In this document: positions 26,608 to 35,809 of the stretch, one piece after another
Numbering within the stretch: the first letter of the stretch is position 1
Layout of the letters: each line of letters begins with the position of its first letter
Source: Nitrospirota bacterium
GTDB lineage: Bacteria > Nitrospirota > JACRHJ01
Length of the DNA stretch: 64,000 bases
Direction: 5' to 3'
Assembly (NCBI GenBank): GCA_016212105.1
Contig: JACRHJ010000021.1
Coordinates: forward strand, 86,546-150,545
Notes under the pieces: model-generated
What the model was told of the DNA's origin: nothing
Database searches by the model: none
The model's input: only the letters and a program-made list of their open reading frames with translations
Made by a program: the position numbers and the translations under genes

Positions 26608-29003
26608 GGACGGCAACCGCCGCATTTCTGGCCGAACAGGCAAAGACCGGCAACTCGCCCCGGACACTCACTGTCTGGCACTTCCCGTCTCCGACCGGTG
26701 ACAAGCTCGTATCCGATGAGGCATTGACTCCGTCCGGCGGTCCTGGTACATTCGAGGCCCTGGTCACGAACTGGGGTGCAATCAACAGCCGCGTCAACCC
26801 GGACCCGCTTACCTTCGACACCTCCGACTGGCGGCTCACCCTTGCTAACGACGGGGCCACGCCGTTTTCCAGCTACCTGAAGACATACGACCCCCTTGAA
26901 GTGGATGTGGACGTGTACCATTGGTACGAGGGCACGGCCTATTCCGATAAGCTCCAGATAGCTGCCTTCACATGTAGAGATGTACCCGGTTACAGCGCCG
27001 AGGAGGTTATTGTCGACCTGGCTTCGCGTATGGAAAAGTACGACAAACCTCTCTTGCCGGTAATGGACCGCGCTACTTACCCGCAGGTGGACCCGGACGA
27101 CGAGGGAAGGCCGGAGCCGCTCTGGTTCGGCGAGAAAAAGCTTATCAGGCTCCCGTGCATTCTCGGCGGCGCCGTCGGGACTCTCAAGGACAACCCGCTC
27201 ACCTCTGCCGCGACAAAGGTCTACCCGACGATTGCGCCCACGAAGATCGCTTTCCCGACGTCCTACCCGCATTATTTCTGGATAGATGGGGAACGCATAA
27301 AAGCGAACAGCGGCGGGACGGACGCTGGCGGGTTCTATTGGAACATCACGCGCGCCCAGAGCGGCGGGACAGCAGCCATGCAGCACGAGAAGGGCGCGCT
27401 TATCAGGGCGGACAGGAACGACTTTTCCTTCCTGGCCAACTGCAAGCCGATGTACTCTATGGACACGCTCTGTGTCAAGGTTGGCGAACAGTTCATCGAG
27501 GTCCCGGCTGCGAGCTGGACCGATTATACCGGGAAGACCGGCGACAACCACCCGACGTGGCCGGGCAAGGGTATAGTTGTTGTGACGAATGATGAAGCGC
27601 TCAAAAAAGCGGTGGCCCTGGCTGCGAACGCGAGCGAGAGCGGGCACTCACACAATGTAGGATATAACCGCACCACCGTTAACGCGTCGCTTGTCAGCTC
27701 GTCACCGCCATCAGGATGGTCAACCGGTGGCACGTCGAAGGATAACGTCGGCGACGCCAACGATAGCACGCTGTACTCGCTCGACAACGTCGGAGGCAGT
27801 GCGTTCTCTGGTTCAATTACCGTGAACTTTCCATCCTGGAACGGTGCGACGCCGTTGTCGGTTATGGTGTACATGAAATATTTCTGGTACTCGTCAGTGC
27901 AGCCCGCAGACGCGACGCACTACCTGAAATTGAACGGGACGACGGTAGCTATAAAATCTCCAACTGAGGGTATCGAAAGCCTATCATTAGGCACCTCGGT
28001 TCCATCGAGTATCTCTGTGTCCTATTACAATTCCAGCGGGACGTCGAATATTGATATATATGAGGTATGGCTGGAGGTTGTCACGGATTCTACTGCCTCG
28101 GCGAACGCAGGAGTATCCGCCTCGCTCTCCGGCAACTCGGTCGCGGACACTGTCCTCCCGGACGGTGTATACCTGTCCGGCAAGGGGTGCCTCGATGACG
28201 CATCGGGGACGTACACGGGCGTCGCCAACGCGCTCGTGGAGAAGTGTGAGGACGTAATCCACTACGCCGCTGTCGCGGTGGGAGGTGTCCCGTCGGCCTA
28301 CGTGGACACGACGAGCTTCGGCACCGCAGGGACCGCGCTCGCAGCCGCGATAAGCGGCGGGTACAAGTTCGCGGGCGTACAGCAGGAACAGATAAACCTG
28401 AAACCGTTCCTCGCAAGGCTGGCCTACCAGTGCAGATCGCGCGTATTCGAGAGCGGAGGGAAGCTCAAGCTCTTATTCAGGCCGGCCGCCGGTTCTGCCG
28501 GCGCGAGTGTCAAGTCTTTCAGCAAGGAGCACATGGTTTTCGGAAGCGTCAGGCCCGGCAGGACCTCAAAGGACGAGATAATAAACGACTTCCTGGTGTA
28601 CTACGACCCGGACATGTCGAGGGATGACGCACCAGACAAGGACAGCTGCAAGCTCTGCGATGCGACCACTGCCTATCCGAAGGGCGGCGACACGACCAGC
28701 GTCGGTAAGATCGGCCGGAAGGAGAAGGAACACGTCTTCGATTTCGTAGTCAACGAGGACCAGGCGAAGGACCTGCGTGACTTCACTATAGGGAAAGAGA
28801 TTTCACGCAAGGACCGTGTTGCGGTCGACGTGTTCGAGGCGGAGCTGCTGGAGCGCGGTGACGTGGTCGACCTGACCCATGACGCACCGCATCTGGCCTA
28901 TAGCGGGCTGAAGGCGGAGGTTGAGACGCCTAACTATTATCCTGGGAGCAGCAAGTCCAAGAGGCCGTATATAGTCCAGATGACGGCGGTGGAGACGAGC
29001 TGA
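26604..29003 (+). CDS. Tail tip / hub protein
   Basis: 799 aa, GTG start overlapping the previous stop by 4 bp. Residues ~30-300 look like a hub or tip beta domain, ~330-500 is a Ser/Gly/Thr-rich segment (possible fibre-like insertion), and the last 250 residues return to a tip-like fold with KGGDTTSVGKIGRKEKEH. It is the last phage gene; nothing phage-like follows. No peptidase or lysozyme motif seen. Confidence 0.6.
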   Translation: MRTATAAFLAEQAKTGNSPRTLTVWHFPSPTGDKLVSDEALTPSGGPGTFEALVTNWGAINSRVNPDPLTFDTSDWRLTLANDGATPFSSYLKTYDPLEVDVDVYHWYEGTAYSDKLQIAAFTCRDVPGYSAEEVIVDLASRMEKYDKPLLPVMDRATYPQVDPDDEGRPEPLWFGEKKLIRLPCILGGAVGTLKDNPLTSAATKVYPTIAPTKIAFPTSYPHYFWIDGERIKANSGGTDAGGFYWNITRAQSGGTAAMQHEKGALIRADRNDFSFLANCKPMYSMDTLCVKVGEQFIEVPAASWTDYTGKTGDNHPTWPGKGIVVVTNDEALKKAVALAANASESGHSHNVGYNRTTVNASLVSSSPPSGWSTGGTSKDNVGDANDSTLYSLDNVGGSAFSGSITVNFPSWNGATPLSVMVYMKYFWYSSVQPADATHYLKLNGTTVAIKSPTEGIESLSLGTSVPSSISVSYYNSSGTSNIDIYEVWLEVVTDSTASANAGVSASLSGNSVADTVLPDGVYLSGKGCLDDASGTYTGVANALVEKCEDVIHYAAVAVGGVPSAYVDTTSFGTAGTALAAAISGGYKFAGVQQEQINLKPFLARLAYQCRSRVFESGGKLKLLFRPAAGSAGASVKSFSKEHMVFGSVRPGRTSKDEIINDFLVYYDPDMSRDDAPDKDSCKLCDATTAYPKGGDTTSVGKIGRKEKEHVFDFVVNEDQAKDLRDFTIGKEISRKDRVAVDVFEAELLERGDVVDLTHDAPHLAYSGLKAEVETPNYYPGSSKSKRPYIVQMTAVETS

Positions 29004-29045
29004 AGTTTAGTCGTGGCCAACGATTCAGCCAATGCAAATAAATAA

Positions 29046-29070
29046 GGGGTTAGCCTAATCGGCTAACCCC
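29046..29070. terminator. Bidirectional terminator-like hairpin
   Basis: Ten-bp perfect stem GGGGTTAGCC / GGCTAACCCC with loop TAATC. T-rich on the + side (TTGATTTGTTT) and on the - side (TTATTTATTT). It can end phage transcription from the left and tRNA-fMet transcription from the right. Confidence 0.75.
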
Positions 29071-29080
29071 TTGATTTGTT

Positions 29081-29157
<77 letters not shown>

Positions 29158-29232
29158 GCAACTTGACTAATATAGTACATCCGCCCGGCAAAGTCAACCA
29201 CTAAATCCGGCGAGCCCGCTTATTATGCGGCC

Positions 29233-29703
29233 TTACGCCGCTTTCCTGCTCGCTTCCATCACCTTGGGCTGGACGAGCCTTGCGAAGTCGGCGTACTTTA
29301 TACGCACCGCCTCGTAGTGGTTGCCCGCCTGGAAGAGTATCTCCGGGTCCTCGGTCAGGCGCCTGTCCACGTATACCGGTATGCCGTAGAGGTTGCCGAA
29401 CGGCGGCATCGCGCCCGGCTCGCAGTCCGGGAAGAGCTTCCGGAACTCGGCCTCGGACGCAAGCGCCGCCATCTTCAGGCCCAGGCCGTCCCGGAGCAGC
29501 GCGATGTCTATGCGCCTGTCGGCAGGCAGCGCCGCCATCATGTAACCCTGCTCGCTCTTTATCATCACGACCTTGACCAGCATATGGCCCTTGACGTGCA
29601 TGGACTCGGCTATCTCCTGGGCCGTGTAGGCCTCGCCGTGCCGCCTGACCTGGTAGAGAACGCCGTTGTCGTCCAGGTACTTCTTGAGTTTGTCGCAGAT
29701 CAT
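29233..29703 (-). CDS. YbaK/EbsC-family aminoacyl-tRNA deacylase
   Basis: 156 aa from ATG at 29703 with GGGGGA upstream; a longer frame extends 5' but its extra residues are low-complexity, so I reject it. The fold phrases YTAQEIAESMHVKGHMLVK and GAMPPFGNLYGIPVYVD are typical of the YbaK/ProX editing family, including the Lys in the VKxVVM strand. It would hydrolyse mischarged tRNA. Monocistronic by spacing. Confidence 0.85.
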   Translation of the reverse strand: MICDKLKKYLDDNGVLYQVRRHGEAYTAQEIAESMHVKGHMLVKVVMIKSEQGYMMAALPADRRIDIALLRDGLGLKMAALASEAEFRKLFPDCEPGAMPPFGNLYGIPVYVDRRLTEDPEILFQAGNHYEAVRIKYADFARLVQPKVMEASRKAA

Positions 29704-29837
29704 GGCGTATCCCCCTTTCACATGAGCGTGAATATACATATAGTGTATCACAAAAAAGGGGCTGGGTGGGGAAATGCAGGGGCTAGGGGCTGGTAGGATA
29801 AGACTGTGCAAAGACGTGATGTGCGACTGTCGGTCTT

Positions 29838-29990
29838 TATGTAGGGGCCGTACCAAGCGGAGCGCGTGTCGGCCCTTCTTGTATTTAAATGTAGGGGCGG
29901 GTCCCCGTGCCCGCCCTCGTATTAAGAAGGGCGGCCACAGGGGGCCGCCCCTACTACTTCCTGGATTCCCGCCTTCGCGGGAATGACGCT
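29838..29990. repeat. Cluster of dispersed palindromic repeats
   Basis: Three units: GTAGGGGCCG...GTGTCGGCCC (about 29840-29878), GTAGGGGCGGGTCCCC...GGGGGCCGCCCCTAC (29891-29955), and the CCTGGATTCCCG...CGGGAATGACG unit (29960-29988). The same units recur near 36, 40, 49, 56 and 59 kb. No gene lies between 29704 and 30070. Confidence 0.85.
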
Positions 29991-30070
29991 CAACGGCCGA
30001 GATTGCCGCGTCGTCCCGAGAAACGCGGGACTCCTCGCAATGACAACATAAGAGCGATGGGGATAGTTAC

Positions 30071-30781
30071 CTACACCCCGCAGAGCGCCTGTTTCTCCAC
30101 GAAGTTCTCGATGTACTTCTCGGCGGTGGGGTCGATATTCACGAACTCCAGGCCCTTGTTCTCGAACTGGCCGTAGAGGTTCTTGCGCCAGACTACCTTG
30201 GCCTGGGTCTTGACCACCTTGTGGGTGTGCGGGAGGATGAAGGACGCTGTGACGACCGAGCCGGGGTTGATGGGTTCCGCAGTCTGGAGCAGGACGCCGG
30301 AGCGGCTGATGTCGAGGATGACGCCGTTCTGCACCTTCCTGCCGTCGTTGATGACAACCGCTATGCACGGGGCGGACATCCTTGCCGCGGCCCTCTCCAC
30401 GAACACGGGCCGGAAGTTCATCTGCCTGTCCACGTACCCGCCTACCCTGTCCGTTACGGCCTCTGAGGCCTCGAACCTTATCCCTATGCGGACGTGTATG
30501 TCGTAGACGTTGCGCGTCCAGACGACCCTGGACGGGGTGACAATGGGCACTGCATCGCCGGGCAGTTCGAAGGATGTGGTGATCGAGGAGTTGCGCGCGA
30601 ACTCGTGGGGGGCCTGGATGAGCGCTCCTCCCATGCTGATGTTCAGGATGGAGCAGGCGAGACTCTCCATGCCGTTCTCCACTGTCAGCGGGATGAACGG
30701 GACCGGGACCCTTGCGTTGGCCCTTTTGTCGTTGTTGGCCGGCATCCCGGCCTTCTGGTCGGAGGCGTTCTTGTTACTCAT
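30071..30781 (-). CDS. Tandem PilZ-domain c-di-GMP receptor
   Basis: 236 aa with two PilZ domains. Domain 1 (~18-120) has RANAR as the RxxxR motif and NISMGGALI as the D/NxSxxG motif. Domain 2 (~130-230) has RAAAR and DISRSGVLL. Both therefore keep the c-di-GMP contacts. Cytosolic, no membrane segment, no output domain, so it probably acts by binding a partner. Its control target is not visible in the neighbourhood. Confidence 0.85.
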   Translation of the reverse strand: MSNKNASDQKAGMPANNDKRANARVPVPFIPLTVENGMESLACSILNISMGGALIQAPHEFARNSSITTSFELPGDAVPIVTPSRVVWTRNVYDIHVRIGIRFEASEAVTDRVGGYVDRQMNFRPVFVERAAARMSAPCIAVVINDGRKVQNGVILDISRSGVLLQTAEPINPGSVVTASFILPHTHKVVKTQAKVVWRKNLYGQFENKGLEFVNIDPTAEKYIENFVEKQALCGV

Positions 30782-30921
30782 GTATCCCAGTTGTCAAGGT
30801 TGCCGTAAGTTTATGAGATATGCCCTTATAATAGCCAATCGGCGGGGATTCTGCAAGGGAAAAAAGCGGGGTGCTCGTCATTAAATGGCGCGGGGCGGGG
30901 ATTTGCGACAAAAGTGTAGGG

Positions 30922-31251
30922 TTACAGGGCCTTCTTATCCATCTTCCCCCTCAGCGCCTCATAAAACCCCTCCGCGTACCGGGGCGATATGGCGACGGTA
31001 TGCCCGTCGTGGAGGCGCATGACTATCACGCCGCTCCCCTTGAAAAGGCTGCGGCGGTTTGTCTCCTCGTCCGGCGGGAAGAACTCGCACGAGATGACGT
31101 CCGCGTATGCGACCTTCCTGACGGGTATACCCATGACCGTGACCCGCAGGTGCGTATCCTTGAGCGAGTACCGCACCGTACCGAGCACTGTCACGCCGAC
31201 GAGCACCACGAGAAAAGGTATCGCCGCGGCCGCGTATACGAGGTATTCCAA
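30922..31251 (-). CDS. Small membrane protein with bacterial PH-like domain
   Basis: 109 aa. One N-terminal membrane helix (VYAAAAIPFLVVLVGVTVL), then about 80 residues that read like a bacterial PH domain (VRYSLKDTHLRVTVMGIPVRKVAYADVISCEF). Such proteins are usually uncharacterised. Monocistronic; repeats lie on its 5' side. Confidence 0.65.
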   Translation of the reverse strand: MEYLVYAAAAIPFLVVLVGVTVLGTVRYSLKDTHLRVTVMGIPVRKVAYADVISCEFFPPDEETNRRSLFKGSGVIVMRLHDGHTVAISPRYAEGFYEALRGKMDKKAL

Positions 31252-31274
31252 TAGTTGTCGCTCCGGAACCAGAA

Positions 31275-31413
31275 CTCTATAATCCCCCTCTCCTCGCGGG
31301 AGAGAGCCTGCCCTGAGCCCCGGCTTAATGCATACCGGGGTAAACTCCGCCGAAGGGGGGCTGAGGGTGAGGGGTTTCCACTTTCCCCCCTCATAAGAGG
31401 GGGCAGGGGGGCG
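31275..31413. repeat. CCCTCTCC/GGGAGAGG repeat cluster
   Basis: Contains CCCCCTCTCCTCGCGGGAGAG, a GCCTGCCCTGAGC core and GGGTGAGGGG, then an inverted pair around 31384-31410. It fills the gap between ispG and the PH-domain gene. The same arrangement is found near 35.9 and 56.7 kb. Confidence 0.8.
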
Positions 31414-32487
31414 TTATGAGCTTTTCTTCGACGCCGCCGCCTCGACCTCGGCGACGAGCGCGTCGGCAAGCTCGGCCTCCTTGAGCTTCTTCACCACCTC
31501 GCCGTGGCAGAACAGCAGCCCGCGCCCCTTGCCGCCTGCGATGCCGACGTCGGCCTGGGACGCCTCGCCGGGACCGTTGACGATGCAGCCCATGACGGCC
31601 ACGTCGAGCGGGGTCCTCACGTGCGACAGCCGCTTCTCCACTTCCATGGCGAGCCCGATGACGTCTATCTGCGTCCGGCCGCAGGTCGGGCATGAGATTA
31701 TGTTGACGCCCCGCTCCCGGAGTTTTAAAGCCTTGAGCATCTCCCAGGCGACGCGGACTTCCTCGACCGGGTCGGCGGTGAGCGATACCCGTATGGTGTC
31801 GCCGATGCCCTGGTACAGCAGTATGCCGAGTCCGACGGACGACTTTACCGTGCCGGAGAAGAGAGTCCCGGCCTCGGTCACGCCGATATGGAGCGGATAT
31901 TTTGACGTTTTAGACATCAGTCTGTAAGCATCAATAGTCGTAGGAACATCGGACGCCTTGATGGAGACCTTGATGTCCGTGAAGTCGAGGTCTTCGAGCA
32001 GTTTTATGTGGCCCATCGCGGACTCGACCAGCGCCTCCGGCGTCGGCCTGCCGTACTTCGCGAGCAGGTGCTTCTCCAGCGAGCCGGAGTTGACGCCTAT
32101 CCGGATGGGTATCCTGCGGGCCTTCGCGGCCTTGACAAGTTCGACGACCTTCTTCTTCTCGCCGATGTTGCCGGGGTTTATGCGGAGGCCGTCCACGCCC
32201 TTGTCGATGGCCGTGAGCGCGAGCCTGTGGTCGAAGTGTATGTCCGCGACGAGCGGGATGGATATGCCCGCCTTTATCTTGTCGAGCGCGGCGGCGGCTT
32301 CCTTGTTCAGGACGGCGACCCGCACGACCTCGCAGCCCGCGAGTTCGAGCTGCTTGATCTGTGCGACCGTCGCCTTGACGTCGCGGGTGTCCGTGTTGGT
32401 CATGGACTGGACGACGACCGGCGCGCCGCCGCCTACCTTGACGTTGCCCAGGTGGATGGCGTTTGTGCGTTTGCGGGTGATTTTCAA
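31414..32487 (-). CDS. ispG: 4-hydroxy-3-methylbut-2-en-1-yl diphosphate synthase (IspG/GcpE)
   Basis: 357 aa, full length. Converts MEcPP to HMBPP in the MEP isoprenoid pathway using a 4Fe-4S cluster. TIM-barrel phrases VVVQSMTNTDTRD and LVADIHFDHRLA are present, as are the cluster Cys in SCPTCGRTQID and MGCIVNGPGEA. Same strand as dxr, rseP, cdsA and uppS; Dxr supplies the first committed step of the same pathway and UppS uses its end product. Confidence 0.96.
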   Translation of the reverse strand: MKITRKRTNAIHLGNVKVGGGAPVVVQSMTNTDTRDVKATVAQIKQLELAGCEVVRVAVLNKEAAAALDKIKAGISIPLVADIHFDHRLALTAIDKGVDGLRINPGNIGEKKKVVELVKAAKARRIPIRIGVNSGSLEKHLLAKYGRPTPEALVESAMGHIKLLEDLDFTDIKVSIKASDVPTTIDAYRLMSKTSKYPLHIGVTEAGTLFSGTVKSSVGLGILLYQGIGDTIRVSLTADPVEEVRVAWEMLKALKLRERGVNIISCPTCGRTQIDVIGLAMEVEKRLSHVRTPLDVAVMGCIVNGPGEASQADVGIAGGKGRGLLFCHGEVVKKLKEAELADALVAEVEAAASKKSS

Positions 32488-32526
32488 TTTAACGTTTCTC
32501 CGTTCAATAACAATGATAAATAGCTG

Positions 32527-32991
32527 TCAGTGGTCCCTGGTAACCCATTCATGCCATTCGAAAAAATAGTCATTAGTATAGCCGAATGTGATAGCATAAT
32601 AGAACGATACCCTGCCGTCTTCGAAATTACGATAGGCAAATTTGCCCATATCGGGATAATAAGGCGAAGGAATCTGATCTGTATATTCAGGTACCAAGTC
32701 TTCCAGCTGTTCTGGATACGTGCCGTGGTCGAGTTTATACTGCTCTAAACACGCAATAAGGACATTGCCCCTCGATTCCGCTATCCTTGCATTATATGTG
32801 TTAATAGTCAGTATGAATACAACCGTGAGCATATATACAGCAAGCCGCTTTGTCGCAAGCACCTTGTTGTCTTTGACAGTTAATGCAAATTTCACAAGAG
32901 CTATAACACCAAGGAACCCGGCTCCATAATATCGGAATCCGGTAACGTCAAGTAAAAATACAATCAGCGCTATCAGTATGGTTATGAGCAT
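32527..32991 (-). CDS. Membrane protein with pseudopilin-like C-terminal segment
   Basis: 154 aa with about three membrane segments (MLITILIALIVFLLDVTGF, YYGAGFLGVIALVKFAL, LAVYMLTVVFILTI). A soluble tail follows in which LDHGTYPEQLEDLVPEY resembles the YP..L..LVP segment of type II secretion pseudopilins. No prepilin peptidase site is seen. It lies between rseP and ispG; composition is less GC-rich than its neighbours, so it may be a recent insertion. Confidence 0.55.
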   Translation of the reverse strand: MLITILIALIVFLLDVTGFRYYGAGFLGVIALVKFALTVKDNKVLATKRLAVYMLTVVFILTINTYNARIAESRGNVLIACLEQYKLDHGTYPEQLEDLVPEYTDQIPSPYYPDMGKFAYRNFEDGRVSFYYAITFGYTNDYFFEWHEWVTRDH

Positions 32992-33002
32992 GCTGCTCCT
33001 TG

Positions 33003-33103
33003 TCTTCCCCCTCCCTCGTCCCGGGGGAGGGGGGCAGGGGGGCTGGGGGCGTGTCTACCATATCCCCTCCCCTTTGTCCCCTCCCGCGAGGGGAGTGGAT
33101 TAA
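33003..33103. repeat. GC-rich inverted repeats of the CCCTCCC family
   Basis: Two hairpins: CCTCCCTCGTCCCGGGGGAGG (33007-33032 region) and CCCCTCCCGCGAGGGGAG (33078-33097 region). They fill the gap downstream of rseP. Confidence 0.7.
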
Positions 33104-33125
33104 ATACAGGGGGATGACTGTTCTC

Positions 33126-34484
33126 CTACTTCCAGAGCTGCTCCAATCCCATGATCCTCAGGATGTCGTGGTAGAACACGAACACCATCAGGACGATAAT
33201 CATGAACAGGCCTATCTGCTGGGCCACCTCGCGCATCTTTATCGAGAGCGGCCTCCTGATGATGCCCTCTATGGCGAGGAAGAATATATGCCCGCCGTCC
33301 AGTACCGGTATCGGGAAGAGGTTAATAACGCCGAGGTTGACGGACAGCATCACCATGAACATGACGAAGTCTATATAGCCCTGCTGCGCCTGCATGCCTG
33401 ACATCTGGACGATCATGATCGGGCCGCCAAGCTGTTTCGCGTCCTCCTTGCCGGAGACAAGCCTCGCGAGGAAGGCGGATATGACCTTGGTGTAAAGCAG
33501 AGTCCTGTCGATTGCGAGGCCGGCGGACTCGACCACGCCGTAACGCACCTTCTCCGTGTCAGAACCCGGAGTGATGCCGATTACGCCACCGCTCTTCCCG
33601 TTCCCGAGGTCCTCCTTGAGGTCCGGCGTGACTTTGAAACTCATAGGCTTCCCGTCCCTCAGGATGGAAATGTCCAGTTCTCGGCCCGGGCTTCCGTGGA
33701 TTACCCCGGCCATATCGTCCCAGGAACCGACCTCCTTGCCGTCTACCGCGACCACCCTGTCCTTCCCGCGTATGCCCGCCTTGTCGGCCGGCGAGCCTGG
33801 GAAAACGACGTCGATAATCGCCGAACCCGCGAGGCCGATATAGCCCTTTCCGTCGGGTCCGGGTACTGGCGCTGCCTTGATGTCGAGCGTCTCGCCGCCG
33901 CGCCTTACCTTGAAGGCCACCACCTTGCCGGGATGGGCCTTCACGTAGTCCGCGACCAAAAACCAGATGTCGGTAGGGTTGCCGTCCATTCCCTCGATTA
34001 TGTCGCCGGACAGAAAACCGGCCTTCTCTGCGGGGCTGCCGGGCGCGACCCCCGCGACCCGCGCGACCGCGGTCGGGAAGCCCGTTACCAGCAACACGTA
34101 GCAGAGCACGAACGCGAGCAGGATGTTGAATACAGGCCCCGCGAGGACGATAGCCATCCGCTTCCAGACGGGCTGCGCCATGAACGAGCGCGCCTTCTCG
34201 TCCGGAGTCAGCTCCTTGTCGTCTTCATCCCCTTCTCCGCCAATCATCTTGACGTACCCGCCGAGCGGTATCGCGGACACCATGTATTCGGTCTCGCCAC
34301 GCTTCCAGCCGATAAGCTTCCTGCCGAAGCCGAGCGAGAACTTGAGCACCCCGACACCGGACATCTTGGCGACGATGAAGTGCCCGAACTCGTGCGCGAA
34401 CACCAGGATACCGAGCGCGACAATCGCCGATGCTATGCTGAATATCACGTGCATTACGTCGGCCGTGTTAATCATTTCGTGCAA
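33126..34484 (-). CDS. rseP: RIP metalloprotease RseP (site-2 protease)
   Basis: 452 aa inner-membrane zinc protease that cuts anti-sigma factors within the membrane. Zinc motif HEFGH in the first membrane segment, two PDZ domains (~residues 125-205 and 210-290), and the third metal ligand region PVLDGGHIFFL. I use the TTG start at 34484 because GGAG sits 8 nt upstream; ATGs at 34475 and 34451 are alternatives. Downstream of dxr in the usual uppS-cdsA-dxr-rseP order. Confidence 0.95.
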   Translation of the reverse strand: MHEMINTADVMHVIFSIASAIVALGILVFAHEFGHFIVAKMSGVGVLKFSLGFGRKLIGWKRGETEYMVSAIPLGGYVKMIGGEGDEDDKELTPDEKARSFMAQPVWKRMAIVLAGPVFNILLAFVLCYVLLVTGFPTAVARVAGVAPGSPAEKAGFLSGDIIEGMDGNPTDIWFLVADYVKAHPGKVVAFKVRRGGETLDIKAAPVPGPDGKGYIGLAGSAIIDVVFPGSPADKAGIRGKDRVVAVDGKEVGSWDDMAGVIHGSPGRELDISILRDGKPMSFKVTPDLKEDLGNGKSGGVIGITPGSDTEKVRYGVVESAGLAIDRTLLYTKVISAFLARLVSGKEDAKQLGGPIMIVQMSGMQAQQGYIDFVMFMVMLSVNLGVINLFPIPVLDGGHIFFLAIEGIIRRPLSIKMREVAQQIGLFMIIVLMVFVFYHDILRIMGLEQLWK

Positions 34485-34587
34485 AATTTGTTCTCCGGTT
34501 TCTTTGCTGTTATGTAGGGGCGGGTCCCTGTGCCCGCCCTTCGTATCAAAGGCGCCCGATGAATCGGGCAGCTACAACTAAACCGCA

Positions 34588-35754
34588 TCAGGTGCGGGGA
34601 GGCGTCTTGCTTACCCTCTCCCCAGCCTCCCGTCGTGCCCATCTGTCCGCCTTCATCACGTCCTCGACAGAGGTCGGCGTGGAGGGCCTGTGCGCGTCCA
34701 TAGTCGCTTTAATCGTCTTCGGTATGTCCATGAACCCTATGTGACCGTCGAGGAAGGCCGCGACCGCGACCTCGTTCGCGGCGTTCAGCACGGCGGGCAT
34801 CGTGCCGCCCGCCTTCATCGCGTCGAACGCGTATGCGAGGCACGGGAACCGGCCCATGTCCGGCTCCTTGAACGTCAGCGTCCCGACCTTGACGAGGTCG
34901 AGGCCGGGTATGTCTTTCTTGAGCCTTCCTGGGTATCCGAGCGCGTAGGAAATAGGCCCGCGCATGTCCGGCACGCCGAGCTGGGCAATGACCGAGCCGT
35001 CCTTGAACTCGACCATAGAGTGTATTATGCTCTGCGGGTGCACGACGACCGAGATCTCGTGCATCCCGACGTCGAACAGCCACTTGGCCTCGATTACCTC
35101 GAGCCCCTTGTTCATAAGCGTCGCGGAGTCTATCGTAATCTTCCGGCCCATCTCCCAGTTCGGGTGCTTGAGGGCGTCGGCGGGCTTGACATTTTCAAGC
35201 TGCTTACTGGAAAGACCCTGAAAGGGTCCGCCGGAAGCGGTCAGCGTTATGCGCGCGAGGTCGGCCTTCCTGTGGCCCTTCATGGACTGGAAAATGGCTG
35301 AGTGCTCGCTGTCCACCGGCAGGAGTTTTATACCGCGCCGCTTTGCGGCGGATATTACGAGTTCTCCGGCGCAGACCAGCGTCTCCTTGTTGGCGAGCGC
35401 GACGTCCTTGCCGGCCTCGATCGCGGCCATCGTCGGCACAAGACCCGCCGATCCGACAATCGCCGAGAGCACCATGTCCACTCCGGAAAGGGATGCGACC
35501 TCGGACATGCCTTCCGGCCCGGATAGGACCTTCACGCCCAGGCCGCCGAGCCGCTTTGACAGCTCACGGGCGTCCTTCGCGCTGCCTACCGAGACTACCT
35601 CCGGCTTGAACGCCCTGACCTGCTCTTCGAGGAGGTTAATGTTCGTGCCGCAGGCCATCGCCTTGACGCGGAACTTGCCGGTGAAGCGCTTCACGACGTC
35701 GAGCGTGCTGACGCCTATCGAGCCGGTACAACCGAGGATGCTGAGAGTTTTCAT
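34588..35754 (-). CDS. dxr: 1-deoxy-D-xylulose 5-phosphate reductoisomerase
   Basis: 388 aa, full length. Makes MEP from DXP with NADPH. NADPH-binding [14 protein letters not shown] at the N-terminus, and catalytic loop and metal site in [11 protein letters not shown] and TASGGPF. Also called ispC. The C-terminal tail ends in [15 protein letters not shown]. About 570 bp of repeats separate it from cdsA, so the operon is interrupted by non-coding insertions. Confidence 0.97.
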   Translation of the reverse strand: MKTLSILGCTGSIGVSTLDVVKRFTGKFRVKAMACGTNINLLEEQVRAFKPEVVSVGSAKDARELSKRLGGLGVKVLSGPEGMSEVASLSGVDMVLSAIVGSAGLVPTMAAIEAGKDVALANKETLVCAGELVISAAKRRGIKLLPVDSEHSAIFQSMKGHRKADLARITLTASGGPFQGLSSKQLENVKPADALKHPNWEMGRKITIDSATLMNKGLEVIEAKWLFDVGMHEISVVVHPQSIIHSMVEFKDGSVIAQLGVPDMRGPISYALGYPGRLKKDIPGLDLVKVGTLTFKEPDMGRFPCLAYAFDAMKAGGTMPAVLNAANEVAVAAFLDGHIGFMDIPKTIKATMDAHRPSTPTSVEDVMKADRWARREAGERVSKTPPRT

Positions 35755-35809
35755 TTAGGATTACAACCTTCTGAGTAAGTCCCGCCTTTTTGAAAAAAGG
35801 CGGCCCGAT

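Noticed and set aside
26598..27647. 349-codon - strand frame in the tail tip region
   Set aside because: Shadow of the tail tip gene; composition and lack of motifs argue against it.
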